Assembly: GCA_016177805.1 (NCBI GenBank)
Contig: JACOUN010000069.1
Location: 1 to 64,000 of the forward strand
Origin: Rhodocyclales bacterium
GTDB taxonomy: Bacteria > Pseudomonadota > Gammaproteobacteria > Burkholderiales > Rhodocyclaceae
Direction: 5' to 3'
Length of the DNA: 64,000 nt
The position numbers were made by a program, and so were the translations under genes. Shown here piece by piece: positions 17,777 through 28,792 of this stretch. Each line of letters starts with the position of its first letter. Position 1 is the stretch's first letter. The notes under the pieces are model-generated. The model had not been told where the DNA came from. It worked only from the letters and a program-made list of their open reading frames with translations, and ran no database searches.

Positions 17777-18009
17777 CCATCGACCGGGGGCGCGTGCGCT
17801 GGCAGTGTCGTCGGGCTCTGCTTGAGCTTGACCTGGTGTTCACGCGCTTTCTCGAACGCGATTTCGATGCGTTGAGCGAGCGCCAGTTGGCGGATCTGGA
17901 CGATCTGCTGCGCTGCGAGGACCATGAGCTGTGGGGCATGGTCAATGGCAGCCTGGCGTGTGCGAAGGATGAGTGGAAGGAAATTCTGGCGTTGCTGCAA
18001 CAGTCCTGA
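17773..18009 (+). CDS. sdhE: Succinate dehydrogenase assembly factor / FAD assembly protein SdhE
   Basis: A 78-residue helical protein of the SdhE/YgfY/Sdh5 family, which promotes covalent attachment of FAD to SdhA. It keeps the layout VRWQCRRALLELDLVF, SERQLADLDDLLRCEDHELWGMVNG. The conserved RGxxE motif reads RALLE here: Arg and Glu are kept but the Gly is Ala, an uncommon change at the SdhA-contacting site. The start ATG overlaps the sdhB stop, so it is the fifth gene of the sdh operon. Confidence 0.88.
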   Translation: MTIDRGRVRWQCRRALLELDLVFTRFLERDFDALSERQLADLDDLLRCEDHELWGMVNGSLACAKDEWKEILALLQQS

Positions 18010-18068
18010 CGGCAGGGCCGCCATCACAGTTAGAGAAACGACTACGTACGAGTTAAAAGGGATGAACC

Positions 18069-19364
18069 ATGAGCACTGAACGCACTGCAACGCTGACCCT
18101 CGACGGCAAGACTTTCGACTTTCCGGTGATGACCGGCACCCATGGCAATGATGTCATCGACATTCGCACGCTCGGCGGCAAGACCGGGTTGTTCACCTAC
18201 GACTCCGGATTCCTGTCGACCGCGAGCTGCAAGTCGGCGATCACCTTCATCGACGGTGACAAGGGCGAGCTGCTGTATCGCGGCTACCCGATCGAGCAAC
18301 TTGCCGACAAGTGCAGCTTCCTCGAAGTCGCTTACCTGCTCAAGAGCGGCGAGCTGCCGAACTCGGTGCAGAAGGCCGAGTTCGAGTCCACGATCAAGAA
18401 CCACACCATGCTGCACGACCAGATGACCAAGTTCTACTCGGGTTTCCGGCGTGACGCGCACCCGATGGCGGTGATGGTCGGGGTGGTGGGCGCGCTGTCG
18501 GCGTTCTATCACGACGCGATGGACTTCTCCGATGCCGAGCATCGCAACATCTCGATCAACCGTCTGATCGCCAAGCTGCCGACCATCGTCGCGATGGCGT
18601 ACAAGTACAACACTGGCCAGCCGTTCATGTACCCGCGCAACGACCTGGGCTACACCGCCAACTTCATGCACATGATGTTCGGCACGCCGTGCGAGGATTA
18701 CAAGCCGAACCCGGTGCTGGTGCGCGCGCTCGACACCATCTTCACGCTGCATGCTGACCACGAGCAGAACGCCTCGACCTCGACCGTGCGTCTGGCCGGC
18801 TCGTCCGGCGCCAACCCGTTTGCCTGCATCTCGGCTGGCATCGCCTGCCTGTGGGGTCCGGCGCACGGCGGCGCGAACGAGGCGTGCCTCAACATGCTGG
18901 AAGAAATCGGCGACGTGTCGCGTGTCGGCGAGTACATCGCGCGCGCCAAGGACAAGAACGACAGCTTCAAGCTGATGGGTTTCGGTCACCGCGTGTACAA
19001 GAACTTCGATCCGCGCGCCAAGCTGATGCGCAAGATCTGCCACGACGTGCTGGGCGAACTCGGCCTGCAGGACGACCGTCTGTTCAAGCTCGCGATGGAA
19101 CTGGAAAAGATCGCGCTCGAAGACCAGTACTTCGTCGAGAAGAAGCTCTACCCGAACGTCGACTTCTACTCCGGCATCGTGCAGAAGGCCATGGGCATCC
19201 CGACCTCGATGTTCACCTGCATCTTCGCGCTCGCGCGCACGGTCGGGTGGATCACGCAGTGGGAAGAGATGATCACCGATTCCGAGTACAAGATCGGCCG
19301 TCCGCGCCAGCTCTACATCGGCACGGCGCGACGCGACGTACCCGCGATGAGCGAGCGCGGCTGA
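18069..19364 (+). CDS. gltA: Citrate synthase (type I)
   Basis: A 431-residue hexameric citrate synthase, condensing acetyl-CoA with oxaloacetate at the entry of the TCA cycle. Recognised features are [37 protein letters not shown] in pieces, [32 protein letters not shown] with a catalytic His, [16 protein letters not shown] with the second His, and the catalytic Asp region in DFYSGIV. It ends [14 protein letters not shown]. The length and NADH-sensitive, type I N-terminus match proteobacterial GltA. A ribosome site precedes the ATG and a terminator follows about 50 bases after the stop, closing the sdh-gltA transcript. Confidence 0.96.
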   Translation: MSTERTATLTLDGKTFDFPVMTGTHGNDVIDIRTLGGKTGLFTYDSGFLSTASCKSAITFIDGDKGELLYRGYPIEQLADKCSFLEVAYLLKSGELPNSVQKAEFESTIKNHTMLHDQMTKFYSGFRRDAHPMAVMVGVVGALSAFYHDAMDFSDAEHRNISINRLIAKLPTIVAMAYKYNTGQPFMYPRNDLGYTANFMHMMFGTPCEDYKPNPVLVRALDTIFTLHADHEQNASTSTVRLAGSSGANPFACISAGIACLWGPAHGGANEACLNMLEEIGDVSRVGEYIARAKDKNDSFKLMGFGHRVYKNFDPRAKLMRKICHDVLGELGLQDDRLFKLAMELEKIALEDQYFVEKKLYPNVDFYSGIVQKAMGIPTSMFTCIFALARTVGWITQWEEMITDSEYKIGRPRQLYIGTARRDVPAMSERG

Positions 19365-19410
19365 CACATGTCGGACGAGCCGCCGGCGCAATCCCGATCC
19401 TGACGTGCCA

Positions 19411-19445
19411 CGGGGTGATCGCAGCCATGCGGTCATCCCGTTTTT
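19411..19445 (+). terminator. Rho-independent terminator between gltA and sucA
   Basis: CGGGGTGATCGC pairs with GCGGTCATCCCG (12 bp including two G-U pairs) over a 6-base loop, followed directly by five T. It separates the sdhCDABE-gltA unit from sucAB-lpdA. Confidence 0.8.
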
Positions 19446-19512
19446 CCTTCGTGACCTGAGCACGCAAGGTCATATTCCATTCAGGCCATAGCAGCCAGCT
19501 GAACGCACTATC

Positions 19513-22341
19513 ATGATGAAACAACTCAAATCCACTTCCCACCTGTTCGGCAGCAACGCGCCGTTCGTTGAGGAACTGTACGAAAACTATCTCGCCGACC
19601 CGGCGTCGGTGGAAGAAACCTGGCGCGAGTACTTCGACCAGCTCCAGGCCCAGGCCGGTGCCGCGGTACGTGATGTTGCGCACAGCCCCGTGATCGAGGC
19701 ATTCGCGCAGATGGCGCGGCAAGGCCGGGTGCAGGTTGCGGCGGCCGGCGAGGACGACAAGCGCCAGGTCAGCACCCTGCAGTTGATCAACGCCTATCGC
19801 TTTCTCGGCAACCGCTGGGCCAATCTGGATCCGCTCAAGCGCACCGAGCGTCCCGACATTCCCGAACTCGATCCGTCCTACTACGGGTTCACCGAGGCCG
19901 ATCTGAACAAGAGCTTCAACGTCGGTTCGTTCCACGGTTTCTCCAGCGATCACGCGACGCTGCGGGAGATCCTGGAGGCACTGCGCCAGACCTATTGCGG
20001 CTCGATCGGCTCGGAATACATCTACATGTCCGATACCCAGCAGAAGCGCTGGATACAGAGCCGTCTGGAGAGCATCCGGGCCACGCCGAAGTTTTCGACC
20101 GAGGTCAAGAAGCGCATCCTTGAGCGCGTCACGGCGGCCGAGTCGCTGGAGCGCTACCTGCACACCAAGTACGTCGGGCAGAAACGCTTCTCGCTCGAAG
20201 GTGGTGAGTCGATGATTGCCGCGATGGACGAGATCATCCGGGTCGGCGGCGGCCTGGGCGCGCAGGAAATCGTCATCGGCATGGCGCACCGTGGTCGTCT
20301 CAACGTGCTGGTGAACACGCTGGGCAAGTCGCCGCAGATGCTGTTCTCCGAGTTCGAAGGCAAGGCCGCGGCGGATCTGTCGGCGGGTGATGTCAAGTAC
20401 CACATGGGCTTCTCCAGCGACGTGATGAGCCCGGGCGGTCCGGTGCACCTGACCCTGTCGTTCAACCCGTCCCACCTCGAGATCATCAACCCCGTGGTGG
20501 CCGGTTCGGTGTATGCGCGCCAGGTGCGGCGCAACGACGAGCGCAAGAAGAGCGTGCTGGGCGTGTTGATCCACGGCGACGCGGCGGTGGCCGGGCAGGG
20601 CGTGAACCAGGAGATGCTGAACTTCTCGCAGACGCGCGGTTACGGTACCGGTGGCACGATACACATCGTGGTCAACAACCAGATCGGCTTCACCACTTCC
20701 GATCCGCGTGACTATCGCTCGTCGCTGTACTGCACCGACATCTTCAAGATGGTCGAAGCGCCGATCTTCCACGTCAATGGCGACGATCCCGAAGCGGTGG
20801 CGCTGGTGACCGCGCTGGCGCTGGAGTTCCGCAACGAGTTCAAGAAAGACGTGGTGGTCGACATCATCTGCTTCCGCAAGCTCGGCCACAACGAGCAGGA
20901 CGAGCCGATGGTGACCCAGCCGCTGATGTACCGCAAGATAGCCAAACACCCCGGCACGCGCCAGATCTACGCCGACCGGCTGGTGGCCGAAGGTACGCTG
21001 AGCGCGGATGAACCGGACAGGATGATCGCCGAGTACCGCGAGCATCTCGACCGCGGTGAGCTGTTGTACAACCCGGTGCTCTCTGGCCATAGCAGCAAGT
21101 ACGCGGTCGACTGGACCCCGTTCATCGGTCAGCCCTACACCGATGACGCCGATACCAGCATCCCGATCCAGGAAGCACGCCGCCTGGCGGAGCGTCTGAC
21201 GACCTTGCCGGATGACTTCAAGCTGCATTCGCGCGTACAGAAGATCATCACCGACCGTGCCGCCATGGGTAAGGGCGAGCTGCCGCTCGACTGGGGCATG
21301 GGCGAGAACCTCGCCTACGCCAGTCTGGTGGCGCAGGGTTTTGGTGTGCGCCTTTCCGGTGAAGATGTCGGGCGCAGCACCTTTTTCCACCGCCACGCGG
21401 TGCTGCATGATCAGAAGCGCGAGCGCTGGGATCACGGTATCTACGTCCCGCTCAAGTACATTCAGGACGGCCAGGCGGGTTTCCATGTGTATGACTCGGT
21501 GCTGTCCGAGGAGGCGGTGCTGGCCTTCGAATACGGCTACTCGACCGCCGAGCCCAACCAGCTCGTGGTGTGGGAGGCGCAGTTCGGCGACTTCGTGAAC
21601 GGTGCCCAGGTGGTGCTGGACCAGTTCATCAGTTCGGGCGAGGCCAAGTGGGGCCGTCTGTGCGGGCTGACGCTGATGCTGCCGCACGGTTTCGAAGGCC
21701 AGGGGCCGGAGCACTCGTCGGCGCGTCTGGAGCGGCTGATGAACAACGCGGCGGAGAACAACTGGCAGATCTGCGTGCCGACCACCCCGGCGCAGATTTT
21801 CCATCTGCTGCGTCGCCAGATGCTGCGCAAGGTCAGGAAGCCGCTGGTCATCATCACGCCCAAGTCGCTCTTGCGCCACAAGGAAGCCATTTCATCGCTG
21901 GAGGAGCTGTCGCAGGGGCGCTTCCGCACCGTGATCGGCGAAGTCGAGAAACTCGACCCGAAGAAGATCAAGCGGGTGGTGTTGTGCCAGGGCAAGATTT
22001 ACTACGAGCTGCTGGCCTATCGCCGCGAGAACAATATCAAGGATACGGCCCTGGTGCGTATCGAACAGCTCTATCCGTTCCCCTCCGACGCGTTCGCCGA
22101 GGCGGTCGGGCAGTTCCCCAATGCCAAGGAAGTGGTGTGGTGCCAGGAAGAGCCGCGCAACCAGGGCGCCTGGTATTGGCTCGCGTCGCGCCAGCATCTG
22201 GTCAATGTCCTCGGACCCAAGCGCAAGCTGCTGCTGGTCAGCCGCCCGGCCGCCGCATCGCCGGCGGTGGGCTATTACGCCAAGCACAACCAGCAACAAC
22301 GCGCGATCCTCGAAAACGCGTTTGGCCCCTTGCAGGCCTGA
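19513..22341 (+). CDS. sucA: 2-oxoglutarate dehydrogenase E1 component
   Basis: A 942-residue thiamine-diphosphate enzyme that decarboxylates 2-oxoglutarate and passes the succinyl group to E2. The N-terminus ([23 protein letters not shown]) is the E2-docking region. [95 protein letters not shown] and [19 protein letters not shown] are signature blocks in order. Two ATG codons lie in tandem at 19513 and 19516; either may start the protein. sucB follows 37 bases later. Confidence 0.97.
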   Translation: MMKQLKSTSHLFGSNAPFVEELYENYLADPASVEETWREYFDQLQAQAGAAVRDVAHSPVIEAFAQMARQGRVQVAAAGEDDKRQVSTLQLINAYRFLGNRWANLDPLKRTERPDIPELDPSYYGFTEADLNKSFNVGSFHGFSSDHATLREILEALRQTYCGSIGSEYIYMSDTQQKRWIQSRLESIRATPKFSTEVKKRILERVTAAESLERYLHTKYVGQKRFSLEGGESMIAAMDEIIRVGGGLGAQEIVIGMAHRGRLNVLVNTLGKSPQMLFSEFEGKAAADLSAGDVKYHMGFSSDVMSPGGPVHLTLSFNPSHLEIINPVVAGSVYARQVRRNDERKKSVLGVLIHGDAAVAGQGVNQEMLNFSQTRGYGTGGTIHIVVNNQIGFTTSDPRDYRSSLYCTDIFKMVEAPIFHVNGDDPEAVALVTALALEFRNEFKKDVVVDIICFRKLGHNEQDEPMVTQPLMYRKIAKHPGTRQIYADRLVAEGTLSADEPDRMIAEYREHLDRGELLYNPVLSGHSSKYAVDWTPFIGQPYTDDADTSIPIQEARRLAERLTTLPDDFKLHSRVQKIITDRAAMGKGELPLDWGMGENLAYASLVAQGFGVRLSGEDVGRSTFFHRHAVLHDQKRERWDHGIYVPLKYIQDGQAGFHVYDSVLSEEAVLAFEYGYSTAEPNQLVVWEAQFGDFVNGAQVVLDQFISSGEAKWGRLCGLTLMLPHGFEGQGPEHSSARLERLMNNAAENNWQICVPTTPAQIFHLLRRQMLRKVRKPLVIITPKSLLRHKEAISSLEELSQGRFRTVIGEVEKLDPKKIKRVVLCQGKIYYELLAYRRENNIKDTALVRIEQLYPFPSDAFAEAVGQFPNAKEVVWCQEEPRNQGAWYWLASRQHLVNVLGPKRKLLLVSRPAAASPAVGYYAKHNQQQRAILENAFGPLQA

Positions 22342-22378
22342 ACAACCCAACATACTGAATATTCAGGGAGAGAACTCC

Positions 22379-23572
22379 ATGTTGATAGAAGTCAAAGTGC
22401 CGCAGTTGTCCGAGTCGGTGTCCGAAGCGACGCTCGTGACGTGGCACAAGAAGGAAGGCGACGCCGTGTCGCGCGACGAGAACCTGATCGACATCGAGAC
22501 CGACAAGGTCGTCCTCGAGACGCCGGCGCCGGCCGATGGCGTGCTGGTCAAGATCATCAAGGTCGATGGTGACACCGTGACCTCGGGTGAGCTGATCGCG
22601 CAGATCGATACCGAAGCCAAGGCGGGTGCGGGCGCGACCAAGGTAGCCGAACCGGTTCCGGCCGTCGCTGCGCCGGCCGCGGCCAGTGCCGCCGCCGGCG
22701 TGGCCAGCCCGGCCGCGCGCAAGATTCTGGAAGAGAAGGGCGTCAGCGCTGGCGCCGTGACCGGTACCGGACGCGGCGGACGGGTGACCAAGGAAGACGC
22801 GGTGGCGGCCCAGGTCAAGAGCGCCGTCGCGGCGGCGGCCGCGACTGCCGCGCCTGTGGTTGCATCCGGCGAGCGGCCCGAGGAGCGCGTGCCGATGACG
22901 CGTCTGCGCGCGCGCATCGCCGAGCGCCTGATCCAGTCGAAGAACGAGAACGCCATTCTCACCACGTTCAACGAAGTGAACATGGCTCCGGTGATGGCGC
23001 TGCGCAAACAGTATGGCGACAAGTTCGAGAAGGCCCACGGCGTGCGTCTGGGTTTCATGGGCTTTTTCGTCAAGGCGGCGGTCGCGGCGCTGAAGAAGTT
23101 CCCGATCCTGAACGCCTCGGTCGACGGCAACGACATCGTCTACCACGGCTACATCGACATCGGCATCGCGGTGGGTTCGCCGCGCGGTCTGGTGGTGCCG
23201 ATCATCCGTGACGCGGACCAGATGACCATCGCCGAAATCGAGAAGAAGGTCGCCGAGTACGGCAACAAGGCCAAGGACGGCAAGCTGTCGATGGAAGAGC
23301 TGACCGGCGGCACCTTCTCGATCTCCAACGGCGGGGTGTTCGGCTCGATGCTGTCGACCCCCATCATCAACCCGCCGCAGTCGGCGATCCTGGGCATCCA
23401 TGCGACCAAGGACCGCCCGGTGGTCGAGAACGGCCAGATCGTGATCCGCCCGATCAACTACCTCGCGATGTCCTACGATCACCGCATCATCGACGGGCGC
23501 GAAGCGGTGCTCGGCCTGGTGACGATGAAGGAAGCTCTCGAAGACCCGGCGCGCCTGATCCTCGACGTCTGA
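22379..23572 (+). CDS. sucB: Dihydrolipoyllysine-residue succinyltransferase (2-oxoglutarate dehydrogenase E2)
   Basis: A 397-residue E2 core. The lipoyl domain (residues 1-80) has the lipoylated Lys in IETDKVVLE. An Ala/Pro-rich linker leads to the E1/E3-binding domain ([31 protein letters not shown] in pieces, about residues 110-145), a second Ala-rich linker, and the catalytic acyltransferase domain with the active site [13 protein letters not shown] near the C-terminus. The ATG at 22379 follows an AGGGAGAGA ribosome site and gives the right lipoyl N-terminus ([10 protein letters not shown]). One lipoyl domain only, as usual for SucB. Confidence 0.97.
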   Translation: MLIEVKVPQLSESVSEATLVTWHKKEGDAVSRDENLIDIETDKVVLETPAPADGVLVKIIKVDGDTVTSGELIAQIDTEAKAGAGATKVAEPVPAVAAPAAASAAAGVASPAARKILEEKGVSAGAVTGTGRGGRVTKEDAVAAQVKSAVAAAAATAAPVVASGERPEERVPMTRLRARIAERLIQSKNENAILTTFNEVNMAPVMALRKQYGDKFEKAHGVRLGFMGFFVKAAVAALKKFPILNASVDGNDIVYHGYIDIGIAVGSPRGLVVPIIRDADQMTIAEIEKKVAEYGNKAKDGKLSMEELTGGTFSISNGGVFGSMLSTPIINPPQSAILGIHATKDRPVVENGQIVIRPINYLAMSYDHRIIDGREAVLGLVTMKEALEDPARLILDV

Positions 23573-23578
23573 ACCCGT

Positions 23579-23624
23579 GACGCGCGCCCGGCCGGGCCTG
23601 GAGCAAGGCCGAGGCGCGCGCGTC
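23579..23624 (+). other. GC-rich hairpin between sucB and lpdA
   Basis: GACGCGCGC and GCGCGCGTC form a 9-bp outer stem around an inner CGGCC/GGCCG pairing. No T run follows, so it is more likely an mRNA-stabilising or spacing structure than a terminator. Confidence 0.5.
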
Positions 23625-23647
23625 CCTATCCCCACGGAGCAAAAACA

Positions 23648-25072
23648 ATGTCCAAGGAATTCGATGTACTCGTGATCGGCGGCGGTCCGGGCGGCTACGT
23701 CGCGGCCATCCGCGCCGCGCAACTCGGTTTCAAGACCGCCTGCTGCGAATCCAACCCCTATGCCGATCCCAAGGGCGAGCCGCGCCTGGGCGGCACCTGC
23801 CTCAACGTTGGCTGCATACCGTCCAAGGCGCTGCTGCATACCTCGCACCTGTTCGAGGAAGCCGGGCACGGTTTCGAGGCGCAAGGCATCAGTGTCGGCA
23901 AGCCCAGGATCGATGTGGCAACAATGGTCGCGCGCAAGAGCGGCATCGTCGATCAGCTCACCGGCGGCATCAAGGGGCTGTTCAAGAAGAACAAGGTCAC
24001 CCTGCTCAACGGCCATGGCAGCTTTGTCGCGCACGCCGGCGAAGGCTGGCAGGTCAAGGTCGGCGACGAAGTCGTCACGGCGCGCCAGGTGATTGTCGCG
24101 ACCGGCTCCAAGGCGCGTCATCTGCCCGGCATCGCGGTGGACAACAACATCGTGTGCGACAACGTCGGCGCACTCGACATCAATGCCGTGCCGAAGAAGC
24201 TCGCGGTGATCGGTGCCGGCGTGATCGGTCTGGAAATGGGCTCGGTGTGGCGCCGGCTCGGCTCGGAAGTGACGGTGCTGGAAGCGCTGCCCGACTTCCT
24301 GTCGCTGGCCGACGTCGATGTCGCGCGCGAGGCGCTCAAGGTGTTCAAGAAGCAGGGTCTGAACATCAACCTCGGCTGCACCATCGGCGACGTGACGGTG
24401 AGCAAGAAAGGCGTTTCGATCAACTACACCGACAAGGATGGCGCGGCGCAGAAGCTCGACGCGGACCGCCTGATCGTGTCGGTCGGCCGCGTGCCCAACA
24501 CCGACGGCCTCAACGCCGAAGCGGTGGGGCTGAAGCTCAACGAGCGCGGCATGATCGAGATCGACGAGCATTGCCGTACCAACCTGCCGGGCGTGTGGGC
24601 GGTGGGTGACGTGGTGCGCGGTCCGATGCTGGCGCACAAGGCCATGGAAGAAGCCGTGATGGTCGCCGAGATCATGGCGGGGCAGTCCGGTCACTGCAAT
24701 TTCGACACCATCCCGTGGGTCATCTACACCAGCCCCGAGATCGCGTGGGTCGGTCGTACCGAGCAACAGCTCAAGCGCGACGGCATCGCCTACCGCGTGG
24801 GCAAGATCCCGTTCCTGGCCAACGGCCGGGCGCTCGGCATGGGCGACCCGACCGGCTTCGTCAAGATGCTGGCCGACGCCAGCACCGATCGCATCCTTGG
24901 CGTGCACATCATTGGCGCCAACGCCTCGGAACTGATCTCCGAAGCTGTTGTGGCGATGGAGTTCGGTGCCGCGTCCGAAGACCTGGCCCGCATCTGCCAC
25001 GCCCACCCGACGCTGTCCGAAGTGGTGCACGAAGCCGCGCTGGCGGTGGACAAGCGCTCGCTGCATTTCTGA
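23648..25072 (+). CDS. lpdA: Dihydrolipoyl dehydrogenase (E3)
   Basis: A 474-residue flavoprotein disulfide reductase that reoxidises dihydrolipoamide with NAD. The FAD motif is [19 protein letters not shown]. The redox-active disulfide lies in [16 protein letters not shown]. The NAD motif is [15 protein letters not shown], and the C-terminal catalytic His-Glu is in [24 protein letters not shown]. Length and domain order are standard. It is the third gene of the oxoglutarate dehydrogenase unit and may also serve pyruvate dehydrogenase. Start: ATG after GGAGCAAAAACA. Confidence 0.97.
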   Translation: MSKEFDVLVIGGGPGGYVAAIRAAQLGFKTACCESNPYADPKGEPRLGGTCLNVGCIPSKALLHTSHLFEEAGHGFEAQGISVGKPRIDVATMVARKSGIVDQLTGGIKGLFKKNKVTLLNGHGSFVAHAGEGWQVKVGDEVVTARQVIVATGSKARHLPGIAVDNNIVCDNVGALDINAVPKKLAVIGAGVIGLEMGSVWRRLGSEVTVLEALPDFLSLADVDVAREALKVFKKQGLNINLGCTIGDVTVSKKGVSINYTDKDGAAQKLDADRLIVSVGRVPNTDGLNAEAVGLKLNERGMIEIDEHCRTNLPGVWAVGDVVRGPMLAHKAMEEAVMVAEIMAGQSGHCNFDTIPWVIYTSPEIAWVGRTEQQLKRDGIAYRVGKIPFLANGRALGMGDPTGFVKMLADASTDRILGVHIIGANASELISEAVVAMEFGAASEDLARICHAHPTLSEVVHEAALAVDKRSLHF

Positions 25073-25079
25073 GGCGCGC

Positions 25080-25121
25080 GGTACGCCGGCGCGGGCACAT
25101 TCATTCCCGCACCGGCGTACC
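25080..25121. other. Long hairpin between lpdA and zapE
   Basis: GGTACGCCGGCGCGGG (25080-25095) and CCCGCACCGGCGTACC (25106-25121) pair over 16 positions with one mismatch and a 10-base loop. It lacks a T tract. It probably ends or protects the sucAB-lpdA transcript by a factor-dependent route. Confidence 0.55.
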
Positions 25122-25142
25122 GACACCGGACCTGCCTATTCC

Positions 25143-26255
25143 ATGACCGATAGCGCCCCCAGCGATCCCCGACACGGGATGATCGCAGCCTACGAGGCCC
25201 AGCTCGCCGCACGCGGTTACAAGGCCGATCCGGCACAGCGCGCGGCCGTGACCCGTCTGCAGCAACTATACGGCGCACTGATGGAGTTCAAGGAGGCGCG
25301 TGCCAGCACCTGGCGCAAACTATTCGCGCGTCCGCAGATGCCGCGCAGCGTCTATTTCTGGGGTGGGGTCGGGCGCGGCAAGAGCTTTCTGATGGACTGC
25401 TTCTTCGACGCCGTGCCCTACCGGCGCAAGCGCCGGGTGCACTTTCATGCCTTCATGCAGGAAGTGCAGAACGACCTGAAGAACAACAACCGCGAGCCCG
25501 ATCCGCTGCAGAAGGTCGCCGACCGCATCGCAGCCGAGACGCGCTTGCTGTGCTTTGACGAATTCCACGTCTCCGACATCGCCGACGCGATGATCCTCGG
25601 ACGGCTGCTCGACGCGCTGTTCGCCCGTGGCACCATCTTCGTCATGACCTCCAACTACCCGCCCGATGGCCTTTACCCGAACGGGCTGCAGCGCATCAAT
25701 TTCGTGCCGACCATCGAAATGATGAAGCAGCGCTTCGACGTGTTCGAACTGGACAACGGTACCGACTATCGTTTGCGCACGCTAGAGAAGATCGAGATCT
25801 ACCTGATCCCGGCCGACGCGGTGGCCGAGACCAAGATGCGCCAGGACTTCGTGCGCCTGGCCGGGGTGGAGCGGCAGGCCGGAGTGGTCGAAGTGCTGGG
25901 GCGGCAGTTTCCGGTGCTCGGGCATGCCGCCGAAATCATCTGGTTCGACTTCGACACCCTGTGCGGCGGCCCGCGCTCGCAGAATGACTACCTCGAGATC
26001 GCGCGCGAACACCACACCGTGCTGCTCACCGGGGTGCCGCGTCTGAGCGCTGAAAACGCCTCGGAGGCGCGCCGCTTCACCTGGCTGATCGATGTGCTCT
26101 ACGACCACCGGGTCAAGCTCATCATGAGCGCCGAAGTCGAGGCCCACGCGCTGTACACCGAGGGGCACAACGCCCATGAATTCGCGCGCACCGTCAGCCG
26201 CCTGATCGAAATGCGCAGCCGCGACTATCTGGCCGAAGCCCACCGGGTCGAGTAG
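25143..26255 (+). CDS. zapE: Cell division protein ZapE (AFG1-type ATPase)
   Basis: A 370-residue P-loop ATPase of the AFG1/YhcM family. Walker A is GGVGRGKSFLMDCFF and Walker B is LLCFDEFHVSDIADAMIL. FVMTSNYPPDGLYPNGLQR is the sensor block, and SAEVEAHALY and EFARTVSRLIEMRSRDYL close the protein. In E. coli ZapE binds FtsZ at late division and under stress; in mitochondria the homologue helps complex assembly and turnover. ATG at 25143 is the family start. Conserved position after lpdA fits betaproteobacteria. The helicase gene begins 8 bases downstream. Confidence 0.93.
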   Translation: MTDSAPSDPRHGMIAAYEAQLAARGYKADPAQRAAVTRLQQLYGALMEFKEARASTWRKLFARPQMPRSVYFWGGVGRGKSFLMDCFFDAVPYRRKRRVHFHAFMQEVQNDLKNNNREPDPLQKVADRIAAETRLLCFDEFHVSDIADAMILGRLLDALFARGTIFVMTSNYPPDGLYPNGLQRINFVPTIEMMKQRFDVFELDNGTDYRLRTLEKIEIYLIPADAVAETKMRQDFVRLAGVERQAGVVEVLGRQFPVLGHAAEIIWFDFDTLCGGPRSQNDYLEIAREHHTVLLTGVPRLSAENASEARRFTWLIDVLYDHRVKLIMSAEVEAHALYTEGHNAHEFARTVSRLIEMRSRDYLAEAHRVE

Positions 26256-26262
26256 CCAGGGC

Positions 26263-28218
26263 GTGGTCAGCATCGAGGAAGTGTTCGCGTGTGACGGTCC
26301 GCTGGCCAGGGCGGTGCCGACCTTCAGGCCGCGCACCCAGCAGCGGGAGATGGCCACCAGCATCATGGAGGCGCTACGCGACAACCGCGTGCTGGTAGTG
26401 GAGGCGGGCACCGGCACCGGCAAGACCTTTGCCTATCTGGTGCCGGCGCTGCTGGCCGGCGGCAAGGTGATCCTGTCCACCGGCACCAAGACCCTGCAGG
26501 ACCAGCTTTACAACCGCGATCTGCCGACCGTGCGGGCCGCGCTCGGGGTGCCGGTGCAGGTGGCGCTGCTCAAGGGGCGTGCCAACTACGTCTGCCCCTA
26601 CCACCTGGAACGCAACGCGAGCGAAGGGCGCTTCCTGACCCCGCAGGACGCAGCCGATCTGCGCCTGATCGCGCGCTTCGCCAAGACCACGCGCACTGGC
26701 GACAAGGCCGAATGCACCTCGGTGCGCGAGGATTCGGGCGCGTGGCTGGCTGCAACGTCCACGCGCGACAACTGCCTGGGTCAGGACTGCCCCCACATCA
26801 AGGACTGCTTCGTCATGGCGGCGCGGCGCGCGGCGATGGAGGCGGACGTGGTGGTGGTGAACCACCACCTGTTCTTCGCCGACGTGATGCTGCGCGACGA
26901 AGGCATGGGCGAGCTGCTGCCGGCGTGCAACGCGGTGATCTTCGACGAGGCGCACCAGTTGCCGGAGACCGCCAGCCTGTTCTTCGGCGAGAGCGTATCG
27001 ACCGCGCAGATACTGGAACTCGCGCGTGACACGCGGACCGAGACGCTGGCCGGCGCGCGCGACTGCCGCGACCTGATCGACGCGACGCGCGCGATCGAAA
27101 AGGCCGCACGCGATCTGCGGCTGGCCTTCGGCGCCGACGCGGCGCGACTGTCCTTCGCGCAAGCGAGCGACAGGGCTGAGTTCGAGCCTGCCGTGAGCGC
27201 GCTGGACAAGGAATTGAGCGGCTTTGCCGCCATCCTCGGCACCCAGGCTGAACGCAGCGAAGGGCTGGCCAACTGCGCGCAGCGTTGCGACGAGATGCGG
27301 GCGTGCCTGGCCCGCTGGCGTGGCACTGCCAGTGCCGAGCAGATCCGCTGGGTCGAGGTGTTTTCCCAGTCGGCGGCGCTCAACGCCACGCCGCTGCACG
27401 TTGCCAGCATTTTCCGCAAACAGCTCGAAGCGCAGCCGCGCGCGTGGGTGTTCACGTCGGCGACGCTGGCGGTAGGCAACGATTTCAGCCATTACTGCGA
27501 CGAACTCGGCTTGTCCGCGCTGGAGCCACAAGCCCTCACGCAGGTCTGGGGCAGTCCTTTCGATTACGCCGAGCAGGCGCTGCTGTACGCTCCCACCGGC
27601 ATGCCCGACCCGAACCACCCGGACTATGCGGAAGCGGTCGCGCGCATCGCCTTGCCGCTGATCCTCGCGGCGCGCGGGCGGACTTTCGTGCTGTGCACGT
27701 CGCTGCGCGCGATGCGGCGCATCCACGCGATGCTAGGCGAAGGCCTGCAGCACGCCGGCAGCGAATTGCCCCTGTTGTTGCAGGGTGAGGGTTCGCGCAC
27801 CGAGTTGCTGGAGCGCTTCCGCCGCCTCGGCAACGCGGTGCTGGTGGCGAGCCAGAGCTTCTGGGAAGGGGTGGATGTGCCCGGTGACGCGCTGTCGCTA
27901 GTCATCATCGACAAGCTCCCGTTCGCGCCGCCCGACGATCCCATCCTCGCGGCGCGGGTCGAACATCTGCGGCAGTCCGGACGCAACCCCTTCATGCACT
28001 ACCAGCTACCGCGCGCGGTGATCAACATGAAGCAGGGCGCCGGGCGCCTGATCCGCAGCGAACACGACCGGGGGGTGCTGTGCATCTGCGACCCGCGCAT
28101 GATCGCCAAACCCTACGGCAAGATCATCTGGCGCAGCCTGCCGCCGATGCGCCGTACGCGCGAGCAGGCCGATGTCGAGCAATACCTCAAGGCGCTCGCC
28201 GCGCCGGTGTCGGCATGA
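26263..28218 (+). CDS. ATP-dependent DNA helicase, DinG/YoaA (XPD-like) family
   Basis: A 651-residue superfamily 2 helicase. It has a Q-like motif FRPRTQQREMATSIM, Walker A EAGTGTGKTFAYLVPALL, and DEAH in VIFDEAHQLPE. Four cysteines between motifs I and II (YVCPYH, NCLGQDCPHIKDCF) match the iron-sulfur cluster of XPD/DinG-type 5'-3' helicases. C-terminal motifs include FVLCTSLRAM, SFWEGVDVPGDALSLVIIDKLPF and QGAGRLIRS. YoaA is the closer match than DinG by length and lack of an exonuclease domain. The GTG start at 26263 is 8 bases after zapE, so the two are coupled. Likely role: removing R-loops or D-loops and replication repair. Confidence 0.88.
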   Translation: MVSIEEVFACDGPLARAVPTFRPRTQQREMATSIMEALRDNRVLVVEAGTGTGKTFAYLVPALLAGGKVILSTGTKTLQDQLYNRDLPTVRAALGVPVQVALLKGRANYVCPYHLERNASEGRFLTPQDAADLRLIARFAKTTRTGDKAECTSVREDSGAWLAATSTRDNCLGQDCPHIKDCFVMAARRAAMEADVVVVNHHLFFADVMLRDEGMGELLPACNAVIFDEAHQLPETASLFFGESVSTAQILELARDTRTETLAGARDCRDLIDATRAIEKAARDLRLAFGADAARLSFAQASDRAEFEPAVSALDKELSGFAAILGTQAERSEGLANCAQRCDEMRACLARWRGTASAEQIRWVEVFSQSAALNATPLHVASIFRKQLEAQPRAWVFTSATLAVGNDFSHYCDELGLSALEPQALTQVWGSPFDYAEQALLYAPTGMPDPNHPDYAEAVARIALPLILAARGRTFVLCTSLRAMRRIHAMLGEGLQHAGSELPLLLQGEGSRTELLERFRRLGNAVLVASQSFWEGVDVPGDALSLVIIDKLPFAPPDDPILAARVEHLRQSGRNPFMHYQLPRAVINMKQGAGRLIRSEHDRGVLCICDPRMIAKPYGKIIWRSLPPMRRTREQADVEQYLKALAAPVSA

Positions 28219-28297
28219 GCGCATTGCCGTATCCATGGCCGACAGCGGCCGGTGGGATGTTGTATCCTGCCCCATCCAGACACACACGACAGGCATC

Positions 28298-28792
28298 ATG
28301 ATCGTATTCGGCATCGCGGGTTGGTCCGGCTCGGGCAAGACCACACTGATAGAGAAACTGATACCGCAGTTCACCGCCGACGGGTTGAGCGTGTCGGTGA
28401 TCAAGCACGCACACCATGGCTTCGACCTGGACAAGCCGGGCAAGGACTCCTTCCGTCACCGCGAGGCCGGGGCGACGCGGGTGCTGATGCTGTCGGGCGA
28501 CCGCTGGGTATTGATGAACGAGTTGCGCGGCGCGCCGGAACCGGATCTCGAAGCGCAGCTCGCGCTGCTCGCACCGTGTGACATCGTGCTGATCGAAGGT
28601 TTCAAGGCGGCGGCCGTGCCCAAGGTGGAAATCCACCGTCCGGCCAACGGCAAGGCGCCATTGTGGCCGGACAACCCGCACGTGGTGGCGGTGGCCTGCG
28701 ACGATGGCTACACCTGCCCGCTGCCGATGCTGCCGCTCAACGATGCGAAAGCCATCGCCGATTTCATCCGCAACTACCCGACCCCGCCATGA
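28298..28792 (+). CDS. mobB: Molybdopterin-guanine dinucleotide biosynthesis protein MobB
   Basis: A 164-residue P-loop GTP-binding adaptor. Walker A is GWSGSGKTTLIEKLIP at the N-terminus, followed by SVIKHAHHGFDLDKPGKDSFRHREAGA, characteristic of MobB, and DIVLIEGFKAAAVPKVEIHR with the Walker B-like region. It assists MobA in attaching GMP to molybdopterin. The ATG at 28298 gives the family N-terminus. Its stop overlaps the moeA start (ATGA). mobA is not in this cluster. Confidence 0.93.
   Translation: MIVFGIAGWSGSGKTTLIEKLIPQFTADGLSVSVIKHAHHGFDLDKPGKDSFRHREAGATRVLMLSGDRWVLMNELRGAPEPDLEAQLALLAPCDIVLIEGFKAAAVPKVEIHRPANGKAPLWPDNPHVVAVACDDGYTCPLPMLPLNDAKAIADFIRNYPTPP

Noticed and set aside
19273-25126. 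Long minus-strand open frames opposite sucA, sucB and lpdA
   Set aside because: They mirror the codon usage of the real genes, lack ribosome sites and show no family motifs.
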